A stretch of 64,000 bases of DNA from an uncultured Verrucomicrobiota bacterium (GCA_944389455.1 CALXMK010000001.1:1-64000); one strand, 5' to 3'. Numbered from the stretch's first letter, positions 18,702 through 28,111 are shown. Notes: generated from the sequence alone by a model not told the origin. Numbers and translations are program-made.

Positions 18702-19808
18702 TTTGTAAATAGTAACTTCCTTATATTCTTCACCAGGTTTAAGGACCGTGGTGGGGAAGTGGGGTTGATTGGGACTGTCAGGATAGTGTTGTGTTTCCAG
18801 ACAGAAACCAGCATATTGTTGATAAGCCCCTTCTCTGCCAACAAAAGCACCATTAAGGAAGTTGCCGGTATAGAATTGGACACCAGGTTGAGTTGTGTAG
18901 CATTCCAATACACGACCGCTCTTCGGTTCTAATACCTTTGCTACTTTATGAAGTTCTTCATCTCCGCTTGCTCTCAGAACGATATTGTGATCAATCCCTT
19001 TAGGATCGTTATTGAGCTTGTCAAAGCCGTGTTTGATCGGTTTAGGGGTAGTAAAGTCGAAGGGCGTTCCTTTGACACTCAGAATTTCCCCAGTCGGGAT
19101 GAGTCCATCGTTTACTGGAGTATAAAAATCAGCGTTAAGAGTTACGATGTGATCTAAAATAGTTCCTTCCCCAGCGAGATTGAAATAGACATGGTTGGTG
19201 AGATTAACGACAGTATCTTCATCTGTGACAGCATAATATGTGATTTTAAGCTCGTTGTCATCGTTGAGAGTGTAGACAGTCTTGATCTTCATAGCTCCAG
19301 GATATCCCTCTTCCATGTCAGCACTGCGGGTAGTAAACTCAACGCCTACATAGTCTTTGCCCTTAATCTTTTTAGCTTTCCAGATTTTTTGATTAAAACC
19401 TGAGATTCCCCCATGAAGATGATTTTCACCATTATTGGTTGCGAGAGTATAGGTTTCGTCATCAAGGATAAATTTACCTTTGGCAATACGATTAGCATAT
19501 CTTCCTACAACAGAGCCGAGATAATCTCCTTTATATGGTGCTACTTTATCTGCACCGAGAACAACATTGCCGATTTTACCATTACGGTCAGGGGCGGTAA
19601 CCTGTACAATAGTTGCTCCCCATGTGATTAGTTTTACAGTAACGCCTTCTCCGTTATCAAGAGTATAAGCTTCGATTTTTTCTCCTGAATCGGTGTTATC
19701 AAAAAACGATTTTTCAATTTTCATATTCTTTGCGTTTGCATAATTAGTTCCCATCTGGAAAACGGCCGCTGCCACCAGAAGGGAAGATAATATATTTATG
19801 CTTCTCAT
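18681..19808 (-). CDS. galM: Exported aldose 1-epimerase (galactose mutarotase)
   Basis: GalM interconverts the alpha and beta anomers of aldoses. The fold and active site are clear: GRYANRIAKGKF, NHLHGG, catalytic His in VNLTNHVYFNLAGEG and catalytic Glu in GFCLETQHYPDSPNQP. The 375-residue protein has an N-terminal Sec signal peptide (NILSSLLVAAAVFQM, likely cleavage after ANA), so it probably acts in the periplasm on sugars freed by secreted glycosidases, unlike the cytoplasmic E. coli enzyme. A promoter is proposed at 19819-19847. Confidence 0.93.
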   Translation of the reverse strand: MRSINILSSLLVAAAVFQMGTNYANAKNMKIEKSFFDNTDSGEKIEAYTLDNGEGVTVKLITWGATIVQVTAPDRNGKIGNVVLGADKVAPYKGDYLGSVVGRYANRIAKGKFILDDETYTLATNNGENHLHGGISGFNQKIWKAKKIKGKDYVGVEFTTRSADMEEGYPGAMKIKTVYTLNDDNELKITYYAVTDEDTVVNLTNHVYFNLAGEGTILDHIVTLNADFYTPVNDGLIPTGEILSVKGTPFDFTTPKPIKHGFDKLNNDPKGIDHNIVLRASGDEELHKVAKVLEPKSGRVLECYTTQPGVQFYTGNFLNGAFVGREGAYQQYAGFCLETQHYPDSPNQPHFPTTVLKPGEEYKEVTIYKFTVDKD

Positions 19809-19818
19809 AAGTGAACTT

Positions 19819-19847
19819 ATAGTACAATAGAAGATTTAAAATGTCTA
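19819..19847 (-). promoter_or_regulatory. Putative promoter of galM
   Basis: On the minus strand TAGACA (five of six) and TACTAT (four of six) are 17 bases apart, 11 bases upstream of the galM ATG. The transcript would have almost no leader. Confidence 0.35.
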
Positions 19848-19858
19848 TAAAATAATGC

Positions 19859-20761
19859 TTAATGATCTCTGTGTAGAAGATATTCCGCTAGTTTGCGTAG
19901 GATAATACCTTTTTCTTTAAAGATTTCTAAACTATCAAAGGCTTCTTTGGTTAATTCTGTTGCCAATTCTTTTGAGCGTTCAATACCGATCAGGGCTGGA
20001 TAAGTAGCTTTTTGCTCTTTGATATCTTTCCCTGCAGTTTTGCCCAATTTATCACTGGTTTGAGTTACATCCAGGATGTCATCTATAATCTGAAAAGCTA
20101 AACCTACTCTATATCCAAAGTGTGTCAAAGCTCGCAATTGTTCCATAGAACAATCGGCACTCATTCCTCCTAGACGAGTTGAAAGGCAAAGTAGTGCTGA
20201 TGTTTTGCGCTCATGGATATATTTTAGCTCTTGAATACTGATAGATTTACCTTCACTTTCTAAGTCTACAGCTTGCCCTCCTACCATTTGGAGACTGCCA
20301 GCATAAAGGGAAAGTTCTGAAATAATTTCACGATGGGTATAAGTTTTGCCAGCATTCCAGGTTGTAGCGATGGCAAAAGCCTCTGTTAGAAGAGCATCTC
20401 CGGCCAGAATTGCTATACCTTCTCCAAAAATCTTGTGGTTAGTAGGGCGGCCTCTTCGCATATCATCGTTGTCCATTGCAGGAAGGTCGTCATGAATAAG
20501 AGAATAGGTGTGGATACATTCAACAGCTGAAGCCAAAGGAAGAGCTCTATCTATTGAACCTCCACAGGCTTTAGCAGAAGCTAACAGAATTGCTGGACGG
20601 ATTCTTTTGCCTCCGGCAAAAATTGAATAGCGCATGGCTTTGTGGAGATTAAATGGTTTAAGATCCTCTGAGGGTAGAGAGAAATTTAAACTGCGATTTA
20701 CTTTTTCAACAATTTTTTCCAACCAGTCCGCTATATCAAAGTTGTCATTCATAAAATTCAA
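19859..20761 (-). CDS. ispA: Polyprenyl synthetase, farnesyl/geranylgeranyl diphosphate synthase type
   Basis: This trans-prenyltransferase condenses IPP with allylic diphosphates to give C15-C20 chains for quinones and lipid carriers. The first aspartate-rich motif is DDLPAMDNDDMRRGRPT (about residues 90-106) and the second is IIDDILDVT, followed by GKTAGKDIKEQKATYP, typical of the short-chain IspA group. 300 residues is normal. Start alternatives MNFM differ by three residues. It is divergent from the algD-like gene, 270 bases away. It uses the products of dxs and ispH in this window. Confidence 0.92.
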   Translation of the reverse strand: MNFMNDNFDIADWLEKIVEKVNRSLNFSLPSEDLKPFNLHKAMRYSIFAGGKRIRPAILLASAKACGGSIDRALPLASAVECIHTYSLIHDDLPAMDNDDMRRGRPTNHKIFGEGIAILAGDALLTEAFAIATTWNAGKTYTHREIISELSLYAGSLQMVGGQAVDLESEGKSISIQELKYIHERKTSALLCLSTRLGGMSADCSMEQLRALTHFGYRVGLAFQIIDDILDVTQTSDKLGKTAGKDIKEQKATYPALIGIERSKELATELTKEAFDSLEIFKEKGIILRKLAEYLLHRDH

Positions 20762-20989
20762 AGTTGTTTCTGTAGTTCAGAATTTTCAACAAACTCTATA
20801 TTAGTAAATTGATAAAAGTTTTTCCAGTATATTTGCATCAACAATTTTTATTATATTTATTTTGTGTAAATGAATGTGATGGAGTCTTATTTTAGCTCTC
20901 AATACGATCAGAAATTTTATTTTGAATTTTCTGAAAAATGAGGAGAAAATTGTACTCGGGGAGAGAGATTTTGGAATAGGGTAAATTAC

Positions 20990-21018
20990 TTGAAAAAGAT
21001 AATTGGACAGAGTAAAAA
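20990..21018 (+). promoter_or_regulatory. Putative promoter of the algD-like/antiporter pair
   Basis: TTGAAA and TAAAAA are separated by 17 bases, with the predicted transcript starting about 8 bases before the ATG at 21033. This argues against the longer frame that opens at a TTG at 21003. Confidence 0.4.
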
Positions 21019-21032
21019 TAGATGGCTTTTAT

Positions 21033-22337
21033 ATGAAAATAAGCATTTTTGGTTTGGGGTATGTGGGAGCTGTGACTGGCGCTTGTTTGGCATCGCATGG
21101 TCATACTATTATTGGAGTGGATGTTAATAGTCAGAAAGTTGATGATTTTACTCATGGAAGACCATCAATTATTGAACCCCGACTAGATGAACTCCTTTCG
21201 ATTGCAGTGGATCGAGGCTTAGTTAGAGGAACAGAATCTTGCATAGAGGCGGTCAATGAAACGGATGTATCTATTGTTTGTGTGGGCACTCCTAGTAGTG
21301 TATCTGGCGCTCTTGATTTAAGTTATGTTCGTCAAGTAATTAGTGAGTTGGCTGAAGCAATTGCTGCCAAAAAAAACAAACATAGAATAGTATTACGGAG
21401 TACGATGCTTCCGGGAAGTACGGAGATTCTTGTCAAAGAGTATTTACATGATTTAATGGAAGTGGGGTTAGTAGAAGTTTTTTATTTTCCGGAGTTTTTG
21501 CGAGAGGGAACCGCTGTGAAGGATTTTGAAAAACCTGCTTTGGTAGTAGTTGGAACTTGTGATGGATTTCCACCACCTCGTGAGATGGAGCCACTCTTTG
21601 GAATCCAGATAGAGGTGGTGAAGTGGAATGCTGCAGAATTGGTTAAATATGGTTGTAATACATTTCATGCTCTGAAATTAACATTTGCTAATGAGATAGG
21701 ACGCTTTAGTAAAAGGTTGGGATTGGATGCGCTTTCGGTTATGAGAATTCTCTGTCATGATACTAAACTAAATATCTCTGCGGCTTATATGAGGCCGGGT
21801 AATCCGTTTGGGGGCTCTTGTTTGCCTAAAGATGTGAGAGCTTTAACTGATTGTGCTCGTCGCAATGGGGTAATGTTACCTATGATTGAAAGTTTAATTC
21901 CAAGCAATAATCAGCATTTGTATTCACTTCTTAAACAAGTAGAGTGTTCTGATTGTCGAGAAGTATGTATTTTAGGGCTTTCTTTTAAACCGGATACAGA
22001 CGATTTACGAGAAAGTCCAATGGTAGAGGTAGCACAGACTTTGTTAGGACGCGGATATGAGCTAAGAATTTATGACCCTCAACTTAATTTTGCTGAATTG
22101 GTGGGGAGTAATAAAAGACTGATTGATGTAAGGATGCCTCATTTAGCTTCTTTACTAAAAAAATCGCTTTCAGAGGCATTAGGAGAAAAGGGAATGGTAA
22201 TTGTTTCTCAAAAGTGTGTAGAATTATCTGAATTGGAAAAGCATATTCGTCCAGAACATCAGGTGTTAGATGTAAATGGATGGACAGAATTAAAATTGCT
22301 CCCAGTGAAATATCATGGTTTCTGCTGGGAATTATGA
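21033..22337 (+). CDS. UDP-glucose/GDP-mannose dehydrogenase, AlgD-like
   Basis: This NAD-dependent four-electron dehydrogenase oxidises a nucleotide sugar to a uronic acid. Rossmann motif IFGLGYVGAVTGACLASHGH is at the start, NPFGGSCLPKDVRAL carries the catalytic cysteine, and SFKPDTDDLRESPMVEVAQ begins the C-terminal UDP-binding domain. FLREGTAVKDFEKPALVVVG and YDPQLNFAELVGSNKR with MPHLASLL resemble AlgD (GDP-mannose 6-dehydrogenase) more than UDP-glucose dehydrogenases, so the substrate is probably GDP-mannose (inference). About 434 residues from the ATG at 21033. Its stop overlaps the next ATG (ATGA at 22334). No alg polymerase or other exopolysaccharide gene is adjacent. Confidence 0.88.
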   Translation: MKISIFGLGYVGAVTGACLASHGHTIIGVDVNSQKVDDFTHGRPSIIEPRLDELLSIAVDRGLVRGTESCIEAVNETDVSIVCVGTPSSVSGALDLSYVRQVISELAEAIAAKKNKHRIVLRSTMLPGSTEILVKEYLHDLMEVGLVEVFYFPEFLREGTAVKDFEKPALVVVGTCDGFPPPREMEPLFGIQIEVVKWNAAELVKYGCNTFHALKLTFANEIGRFSKRLGLDALSVMRILCHDTKLNISAAYMRPGNPFGGSCLPKDVRALTDCARRNGVMLPMIESLIPSNNQHLYSLLKQVECSDCREVCILGLSFKPDTDDLRESPMVEVAQTLLGRGYELRIYDPQLNFAELVGSNKRLIDVRMPHLASLLKKSLSEALGEKGMVIVSQKCVELSELEKHIRPEHQVLDVNGWTELKLLPVKYHGFCWEL

Positions 22338-24289
22338 CTGACATTGTTCTGATTATCTTGGCTGGACTCTTAGGAGGTGTGGTTGCGCGTTTACTGCATC
22401 AGCCTTTGATTTTAGGATATATCCTAGCAGGAGTTTTAGTTGGGCCCCATACAGGTGGTGCTACAGTTATTGATACTCAGAGTGTAGAGCAACTGGCGGA
22501 TATAGGTGTAGCATTGCTCTTGTTTTCTCTGGGCCTGGAGTTTTCTAAAAAAGATATTCGCTCAATTAAAGGTATTGCTATTTATGGAACACTGATACAA
22601 GTAGGGTTGACAATTGTTTGCGGATATCTGCTTACTCGTTATTTAGGATGGAATAATTCTTCTTCTCTTTGGTTTGGATTATCAATAGCGTCTTCTTCGA
22701 CGGCAGTAATCATGAAGACCTTAATTAGCCGGGGAAATATGAATACTCTTTCCGGCAAATTGATGATGGGAATGTCTATTGTGCAAGATATGTCTTTGAT
22801 TCCATTAATGATATTGTTGCTTCAGTTAAATCGGCAGGAGGGGGTGAGTATTATTGGAGTAGGAAAGCCGATTGTATACGCGGGAGGTTTTATTCTGATG
22901 ATGCATGTTTTTGGTTCAAAAATTGCGCCAAGACTGCTTCTGTTTATCGCTCGCTGGAATTCAAGGGAATTGTTTTCATTAGCAGTTGTAGCAATTGGTT
23001 TAGGAGTAGGATTAGTTTCTAATTCTTTGGGATTATCTTTTGCTTTTGGTGCTTTTGTAGCAGGTTTGGTGTTAAGCGATTCTGATTATGGGCATAAAGC
23101 ATTAACAGAACTTGTTCCTTTGCGGGATATTTTTGGGTTACTCTTCTTTGTTTCAATAGGAATGTTGTTAGATGTAAGATTTCTTGTTGATCACTTAGAT
23201 GATGTGCTTTTCCTCTTTGTGCTAGGAGCAGGATTAAGAGGATTAATTTTGGCAATGACAGGATGGTTTTTTGGTTATCGGAGAGTTGTTCCAATCGCGA
23301 TGTTTTTTGGTATGCTGGCTATCTCCGAAATTGCTTTTGTTTTAATCCGAACGGGATTGCAGACGGGATCTCTAGGTGAGTACGAGTATGCTTTGATTCT
23401 TAATACTGTTGTTGTTTCTATGTTAGTCGGTCCTGTAGCATCTGGTTTAACAACTCCATTTTATAATTTTGTTAGAAAACATATTAGTCACAATTTTAAG
23501 GTCAAAAATATTTCTATTGTTACGGATCCATTGACTGATCATGTCATTATTACAGGCGATGAGGGAGCTGTTCGGAGTATTGGGGTTGTGTTGAGGCGTG
23601 TAAGTTTGCCTTACATAATAATCGAACCGAATCACAATGTATATCGCCAGCTGAAACATTCTCATTTAAATGTAATTTATGGAGATCCGACCAGAGAAAA
23701 TATTCTAGCTAGTGCAGGTATCAGTCGTTGCCGTATTTTTTTGGTTATGAGCACAGATACCGAGCAGCGAGATGAAGTTGTGCATAGGGTTCAAACTTCT
23801 CATCCTTCCGCACAAATTATTACTCGTGTGGAAACACTGGAGGAAATGAGAAAAATCCGTAGAGAAGATTGGATAGAAGTGATTCATCCGGACTTTGAAG
23901 CGGCTTTTGAGATAGCTCATCAAGTTTTGGCACGATTAGGTGTTTCAGGAGCGGATATTCAGAATTATCTTACGGCAGCTCGGCGTGAGTTGTATGCGGA
24001 ACCGGATCGGTTGAAACTTCCCGCTCTTGATTTAATGGATCATTTGGACCGTGCAACGCATTTATTAGCTCCAGTCTGGTTTGTGGTTCCAAGAAACTCA
24101 TCTTTTATAGGAAAGAGTTTAGGTCAGATTAGGATACGCTATATCTATAATGTAACGATTGTAGGAGTAATGAGAAAAGATGGGTTTATTCAAAATCCGG
24201 GAAGAAATTTCTTTTTAGAGGAGCGGGATTTATTAGCGATTATAGGCCAGCCGAAAGACTGTGAGCGATTTGTTCAAGCTATGAAATAG
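22334..24289 (+). CDS. CPA2-family cation:proton antiporter with TrkA-N and TrkA-C domains
   Basis: A KefB/KefC-type monovalent cation antiporter. Residues 1 to about 385 have about 12 membrane spans with the family features HQPLILGYILAGVLVGPHTGG, LLLFSLGLEFS, SSSTAVIMKTL and FAFGAFVAGLVLSDSDYGHK. A cytoplasmic TrkA-N Rossmann domain (HVIITGDEGAVRSIG, then VIYGDPTRENILASAGI) and a C-terminal TrkA-C domain (NSSFIGKSLGQIRIRY) follow. About 651 residues from the ATG at 22334, which overlaps the stop of the dehydrogenase gene as ATGA, indicating translational coupling. It should exchange potassium or sodium for protons at the inner membrane; the ion is not readable from sequence. Confidence 0.93.
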   Translation: MTDIVLIILAGLLGGVVARLLHQPLILGYILAGVLVGPHTGGATVIDTQSVEQLADIGVALLLFSLGLEFSKKDIRSIKGIAIYGTLIQVGLTIVCGYLLTRYLGWNNSSSLWFGLSIASSSTAVIMKTLISRGNMNTLSGKLMMGMSIVQDMSLIPLMILLLQLNRQEGVSIIGVGKPIVYAGGFILMMHVFGSKIAPRLLLFIARWNSRELFSLAVVAIGLGVGLVSNSLGLSFAFGAFVAGLVLSDSDYGHKALTELVPLRDIFGLLFFVSIGMLLDVRFLVDHLDDVLFLFVLGAGLRGLILAMTGWFFGYRRVVPIAMFFGMLAISEIAFVLIRTGLQTGSLGEYEYALILNTVVVSMLVGPVASGLTTPFYNFVRKHISHNFKVKNISIVTDPLTDHVIITGDEGAVRSIGVVLRRVSLPYIIIEPNHNVYRQLKHSHLNVIYGDPTRENILASAGISRCRIFLVMSTDTEQRDEVVHRVQTSHPSAQIITRVETLEEMRKIRREDWIEVIHPDFEAAFEIAHQVLARLGVSGADIQNYLTAARRELYAEPDRLKLPALDLMDHLDRATHLLAPVWFVVPRNSSFIGKSLGQIRIRYIYNVTIVGVMRKDGFIQNPGRNFFLEERDLLAIIGQPKDCERFVQAMK

Positions 24290-24340
24290 TTTTTAGAAGA
24301 CGTTAAGTGGTGATTTTAGAAAGATTATTTAAAATCAGCT

Positions 24341-24349
24341 TGCTATAAT
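24341..24349 (+). promoter_or_regulatory. Extended -10 promoter of tRNA-Leu
   Basis: TGCTATAAT is a perfect extended -10 element (TGnTATAAT) 37 bases upstream of the tRNA. No good -35 is seen, as expected for this promoter class. Confidence 0.6.
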
Positions 24350-24386
24350 CAGTTAATTTTGTTTGAATAATGTACGCGGTACGCTA

Positions 24387-24473
24387 GCCGGCGTGGCGGA
24401 ATTGGCAGACGCGCCAGACTCAAAATCTGGTGGTAGTAATACCATGAGGGTTCGAGACCCCCCGCCGGTACCA
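24387..24473 (+). tRNA. tRNA-Leu (anticodon CAA)
   Basis: The 87-base sequence folds as a class II tRNA. The acceptor stem is GCCGGCG/CGCCGGT with one G-U pair, then A and an encoded CCA. The D-arm region has GGCGGAATTGGCAGAC; the anticodon stem CCAGA/TCTGG encloses CTCAAAA, giving anticodon CAA for the TTG codon; a long variable arm and GGTTCGAGACCC follow. The long variable arm and A73 fit leucine identity. It is a single tRNA between the antiporter and comB. Confidence 0.97.
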
Positions 24474-24536
24474 TCGCGGAAATTCTAGTCTCCCTTTAAA
24501 TTTTCTTTTTATCGATTTGTATTTATTTTAGAAATC

Positions 24537-25322
24537 ATGATTCAAAGACTGGATGTTCTTTTAGGGCCAGCAGAGATAACTCAAGTGAAGTCTTCTGCTT
24601 TTGAAAAGTCGACTTGTGTAGTTTTTGATATTCTTCGATTTACGAGTACAGCTGCAATGGCATTAGAGCATGGAGCTATTGCTCTATTAGCAGCGGAGTC
24701 GATTGAAGCTGCTTTGAATTTTAAAAAGACGAAATATTCCAGGGGGCTATTAGCTGGTGAACGGCAAGGGGATAAAATTAGATCAAATTTAACAGGGGGA
24801 ATAGAATTTGATCTCGGTAATTCCCCTCGTGAATTTACGCGACAGGCGCTTGAAGGAAGATTAGTTATTTCTACTACTACCAATGGAACTTTGGCATTGA
24901 ATGCTTGCAAAGGGGCTTTGCAGGTGATGGCAGCTTCTTTTCTTAATCTTTCTGCCGGAGTGAAGTGGTTGTTGGCTCATCCCACAGAGCAGGTTTGGCT
25001 GGTTTGTTCAGGAACACATGAGGAAAATTCTTATGAGGATATGTTAGGAGCAGGAGCTTTTGCTTCATTGCTTATACGAGAAATAGAGAAAACTACAGAG
25101 AAAATACCTAGTTTTTCAGATTCGGTTCTTTGTTGTATGGAACTTTTTCGCCAAGCAGAACGAGAGGGATTAGAATCCCATTTTAGGCATTCTAGGAATG
25201 GGAGAAATCTTTTAAGATATCATGCTTTACAAGAGGATGTTGCTTTTTGTGCTCAAAGAGATTTGTGTCATTTTGCTGTTCTCATGGATAAGGAAGGATT
25301 ACTCCGTTCTTTTCTTGTTTAG
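24537..25322 (+). CDS. comB: 2-phosphosulfolactate phosphatase family protein (ComB)
   Basis: ComB removes phosphate from 2-phosphosulfolactate, a step of coenzyme M synthesis in methanogens; bacterial homologues are common but their substrate is often unproven. CVVFDILRFTSTAAMALEHGA, AGERQGDKI, EFDLGNSPREFT, STTTNGTLAL and VCSGTHEENSYEDMLGAGA are the family blocks. 261 residues is normal. ComA and ComC are not adjacent. It starts 64 bases after the tRNA and is followed after 20 bases by an aldo/keto reductase, which may be cotranscribed. Confidence 0.87.
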   Translation: MIQRLDVLLGPAEITQVKSSAFEKSTCVVFDILRFTSTAAMALEHGAIALLAAESIEAALNFKKTKYSRGLLAGERQGDKIRSNLTGGIEFDLGNSPREFTRQALEGRLVISTTTNGTLALNACKGALQVMAASFLNLSAGVKWLLAHPTEQVWLVCSGTHEENSYEDMLGAGAFASLLIREIEKTTEKIPSFSDSVLCCMELFRQAEREGLESHFRHSRNGRNLLRYHALQEDVAFCAQRDLCHFAVLMDKEGLLRSFLV

Positions 25323-25342
25323 AGATTTGATATATTCTGCCT

Positions 25343-26299
25343 GTGGTGAAAACGCGAGTTATTCAAAATACGGATTTAGAAGTAAGTTCTTTAGCTTACG
25401 GCTGTTGGCGTTTAGCGGGAACATGGGATAAGAAAAAAGTATCTTCAGAAAATTTGGATCATGGAGTTCGAGCAGTGCTAACTGCTATTGATGCAGGATA
25501 TACTCTTTTTGATCATGCAGATATTTATTGTTCAGGAATAGCAGAAACAATATTTGGGCAGGTTTTAAGTGAGAATCCGAGTTTAAGGGATCGTATCTTC
25601 ATTGCAAGTAAATGTGGCATTCGTTTCCCAGGGAATCCAAATCCAACGTCTCCACAGAGGTATGATTTTTCAGCAGAGCATATTATCAAATCCTGTGAAG
25701 AATCTCTTTTACGTTTGAATACAGATGTAATTGATCTTTACCAGCTCCACCGTCCTGATTATCTGATGAATCCAGCGGAGGTGGCTAATGCGTTTGAGCA
25801 ACTTCATAAACAAGGAAAAGTTCGTTTTTTTGGAATCAGTAATTTTTCTCCATCTCAGGTAGATTTGTTGAGTAGAGCTCATTCTGCAATTTGTTGCACT
25901 TCTGTCCATCAAATTGAAATAAGCTTGATGCAGCGATATGCGTTGGAAGAGGGTATTTTAGATCAATGTATGCTTAAGAAAATGACTCCATTGGCATGGA
26001 GTCCCTTAGCAGGTGGTGTATTAGGTGATGATTATCAGCCTAGTGAAGAACAATTTAAAAAGTATCCAACACTCAAAGAGACTCATCGAGTTTTAGATAA
26101 AATAGCCAAAGAACATGATACAACTCGCTCTATTGTTGCATTAGCATGGCTTTTGAAACATCCAGCGGGGATTATTCCCATTGTGGGATCAGTTAATCCA
26201 AATCGTATTTATCATTTAACAAATGCAGATGACTTAGATCTTTCACGCGAAGAGTGGTACAGCCTTCTTTTAGCGGCTCGTGGGATTCCTTTACCCTAG
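25343..26299 (+). CDS. Aldo/keto reductase, YdhF-like
   Basis: An NADPH-dependent carbonyl reductase of the AKR superfamily. The catalytic tetrad regions are visible: Asp and Tyr in LFDHADIYCSG, Lys in FIASKCGIRF and His in DLYQLHRPDYL. KVRFFGISNFSPSQVDLL and PIVGSVNPNRI (cofactor loop) are characteristic of the YdhF subgroup. 318 residues. The start codon is GTG at 25343, preferred because the next in-frame codons lead directly into TRVIQNTDLEVSSLAYGCW. The substrate is unknown. Confidence 0.9.
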   Translation: MVKTRVIQNTDLEVSSLAYGCWRLAGTWDKKKVSSENLDHGVRAVLTAIDAGYTLFDHADIYCSGIAETIFGQVLSENPSLRDRIFIASKCGIRFPGNPNPTSPQRYDFSAEHIIKSCEESLLRLNTDVIDLYQLHRPDYLMNPAEVANAFEQLHKQGKVRFFGISNFSPSQVDLLSRAHSAICCTSVHQIEISLMQRYALEEGILDQCMLKKMTPLAWSPLAGGVLGDDYQPSEEQFKKYPTLKETHRVLDKIAKEHDTTRSIVALAWLLKHPAGIIPIVGSVNPNRIYHLTNADDLDLSREEWYSLLLAARGIPLP

Positions 26300-26395
26300 A
26301 AAGATTGAATTAGTTAGAAGATATCCAGCTATGCAAAGGAGAACTTTTTCAAAGTACTCTTTTGATTTATATTTTTTATTCTAGATAGAGATTTC

Positions 26396-27460
26396 TTAAA
26401 GATTTCCAATCCACTGGACAATCTTCATAATATAAAAACCCAATCCACATGTGATAGGCAGAGTCAAAATCCAAGCCCAGACCATCTCTCCAGCAACACT
26501 CCACTTGACAGCGCTAAAACGTTTAGTAGCACCAACTCCTATAATTGAAGAGGAAATTACATGTGTTGTCGAAAGTGGAATACCCATATGGCTGGCAATT
26601 TGAATGACAAGTGCAGCTGTACTTTGGGCTGCAAATCCATGAATGGGAGTCATGCGAACAAGTTTTGATCCCATAGTTTTAATGATTTTCCATCCACCAC
26701 AAGCTGTTCCAGCAGCCATGGTTATTGCGCAGGTCCAAGTGACCCAGTTAGGAATTTCAAATTCTTCAATTTTTAAAAATCCAATCCATTCTGGGGAAGT
26801 AGCAAAAACACCGGCTGAAGTTGCTGTAAAAAGACTTAAAGTAATAATTCCCATGGTTTTTTGAGCGTCATTTGTTCCATGAGAGAAACTGACCCACATT
26901 GCACTTAGAATTTGCAGATTACCAAAAAATCGATTAACTGGGGCAGGACGAAATGATCGGAATAAAAAGAGCAGTAATCCCATGAGGATAAATCCAATGA
27001 TGAGGCCAGCCCCTGGAGCTAGGACAAGGGGTTTAATAACTTGGGGCCATAATCCGGTCATTTTACCGCCAATTTCTTGACTCCAATGGATGACACTCCA
27101 ATTAGTATGAGAGGCTGCTAGTGCGGCCCCACAAAGTCCGCCAATTAAAGCATGGCTGGAACTAGATGGAAGTCCGACATACCATGTGATTACATTCCAA
27201 ATAATACCGGCTAATAATCCACACATAATAGTTGATTGTGTAATATAGTTTACATCAACCAATCCTTGTCCAATGGTTTTTGCAACAGCATGGCCAGAGA
27301 GTGCTCCAATTAGATTAAAAACCGTGGCTATAATAATGGCTTGGCGAGGAGTAAGAATACGTGTAGAGACTGATGTTGCGATAGCATTAGCAGTATCATG
27401 AAAACCATTGACAAATTCAAAAGCCAACGCAACCAAAATGACACATAAAACAAGAGTCAT
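26396..27460 (-). CDS. pit: Low-affinity inorganic phosphate transporter, PiT family
   Basis: PiT proteins import phosphate (as a metal-phosphate) with protons or sodium. The duplicated PiT signature is clear: EFVNGFHDTANAIATSVSTR near the N-terminus and WVSFSHGTNDAQKTMGIITL in the middle. About ten membrane segments are predicted; GLPSSSSHALIGGLCGA and GIPLSTTHVISSSIIGVGA are the matching inner repeats. 354 residues, a compact form. It follows the PhoU-like gene by 15 bases, the conserved phoU-like/pit pair. Its stop faces that of the aldo/keto reductase. Confidence 0.94.
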   Translation of the reverse strand: MTLVLCVILVALAFEFVNGFHDTANAIATSVSTRILTPRQAIIIATVFNLIGALSGHAVAKTIGQGLVDVNYITQSTIMCGLLAGIIWNVITWYVGLPSSSSHALIGGLCGAALAASHTNWSVIHWSQEIGGKMTGLWPQVIKPLVLAPGAGLIIGFILMGLLLFLFRSFRPAPVNRFFGNLQILSAMWVSFSHGTNDAQKTMGIITLSLFTATSAGVFATSPEWIGFLKIEEFEIPNWVTWTCAITMAAGTACGGWKIIKTMGSKLVRMTPIHGFAAQSTAALVIQIASHMGIPLSTTHVISSSIIGVGATKRFSAVKWSVAGEMVWAWILTLPITCGLGFYIMKIVQWIGNL

Positions 27461-27475
27461 GATTTTTTTGTCAAT

Positions 27476-28111
27476 CTAAGTATATTTAAGAACAATTCTA
27501 AAAATAACATTTCCAGCATCACGGAGACGTTCTGTTAGTTTTTCAGAAAGTTCCTGTAAGCTCTTATTGGCAAGAATAAAAGAGAGAGGCTGATTTTTTT
27601 CTCCGCAATACATTTTTTGAACTAGATTTAGCATGATGCGATCAGAATCTGATTCACATGTGCGGAGCTTTTCATTTAAGACTCGTACACTTTCTACATT
27701 TGGTTTATGACGGAGTTGTTTAATCATTCCCATGAGTGCATCGGCGGCTTCATCCATTAATACAGCCTGTTTTTTGAAATCTTCAAGATCAATCGTGTTT
27801 TTAAAAACCCAGAATTGTGATGAAAATTTTTCAGAGGTTTTACTAATTTTACTAAGAGAGGAGGCCAGAGCTTCAATATCTTCCCTCTCGAGAGGTGTTA
27901 CAAAGGAAACACATAACTCATGAGAGAGTTGATCATTTATTTCTTTGCTTTTGCGACGTTTTTGAATTAATTCATCGATTGATTTGACACTGGTTGGATC
28001 AGAGAGTGTTGCTGCCAGGGCCTTTACACTGGAAGCACTTGATTGAGCCAGAGCTTCTATCAAATCGTAAAATTTCTCATCTCGGCTAAATAATTTCCTG
28101 AGCGAAAACAT
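27476..28111 (-). CDS. PhoU-like (DUF47) Pit accessory protein
   Basis: An all-helical DUF47/UPF0111 protein related to PhoU, commonly encoded just upstream of pit and thought to control transport. The start MFSLRKLFSRDEKFYDLIEALAQ is characteristic, so I chose the ATG at 28111; the longer frame to 28138 adds nine unlikely residues. About 211 residues of helices with scattered acidic pairs. Direct TGTTA repeats 11 bp apart lie 40-56 bases upstream (see 28150-28176), consistent with phosphate control. Confidence 0.87.
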   Translation of the reverse strand: MFSLRKLFSRDEKFYDLIEALAQSSASSVKALAATLSDPTSVKSIDELIQKRRKSKEINDQLSHELCVSFVTPLEREDIEALASSLSKISKTSEKFSSQFWVFKNTIDLEDFKKQAVLMDEAADALMGMIKQLRHKPNVESVRVLNEKLRTCESDSDRIMLNLVQKMYCGEKNQPLSFILANKSLQELSEKLTERLRDAGNVIFRIVLKYT

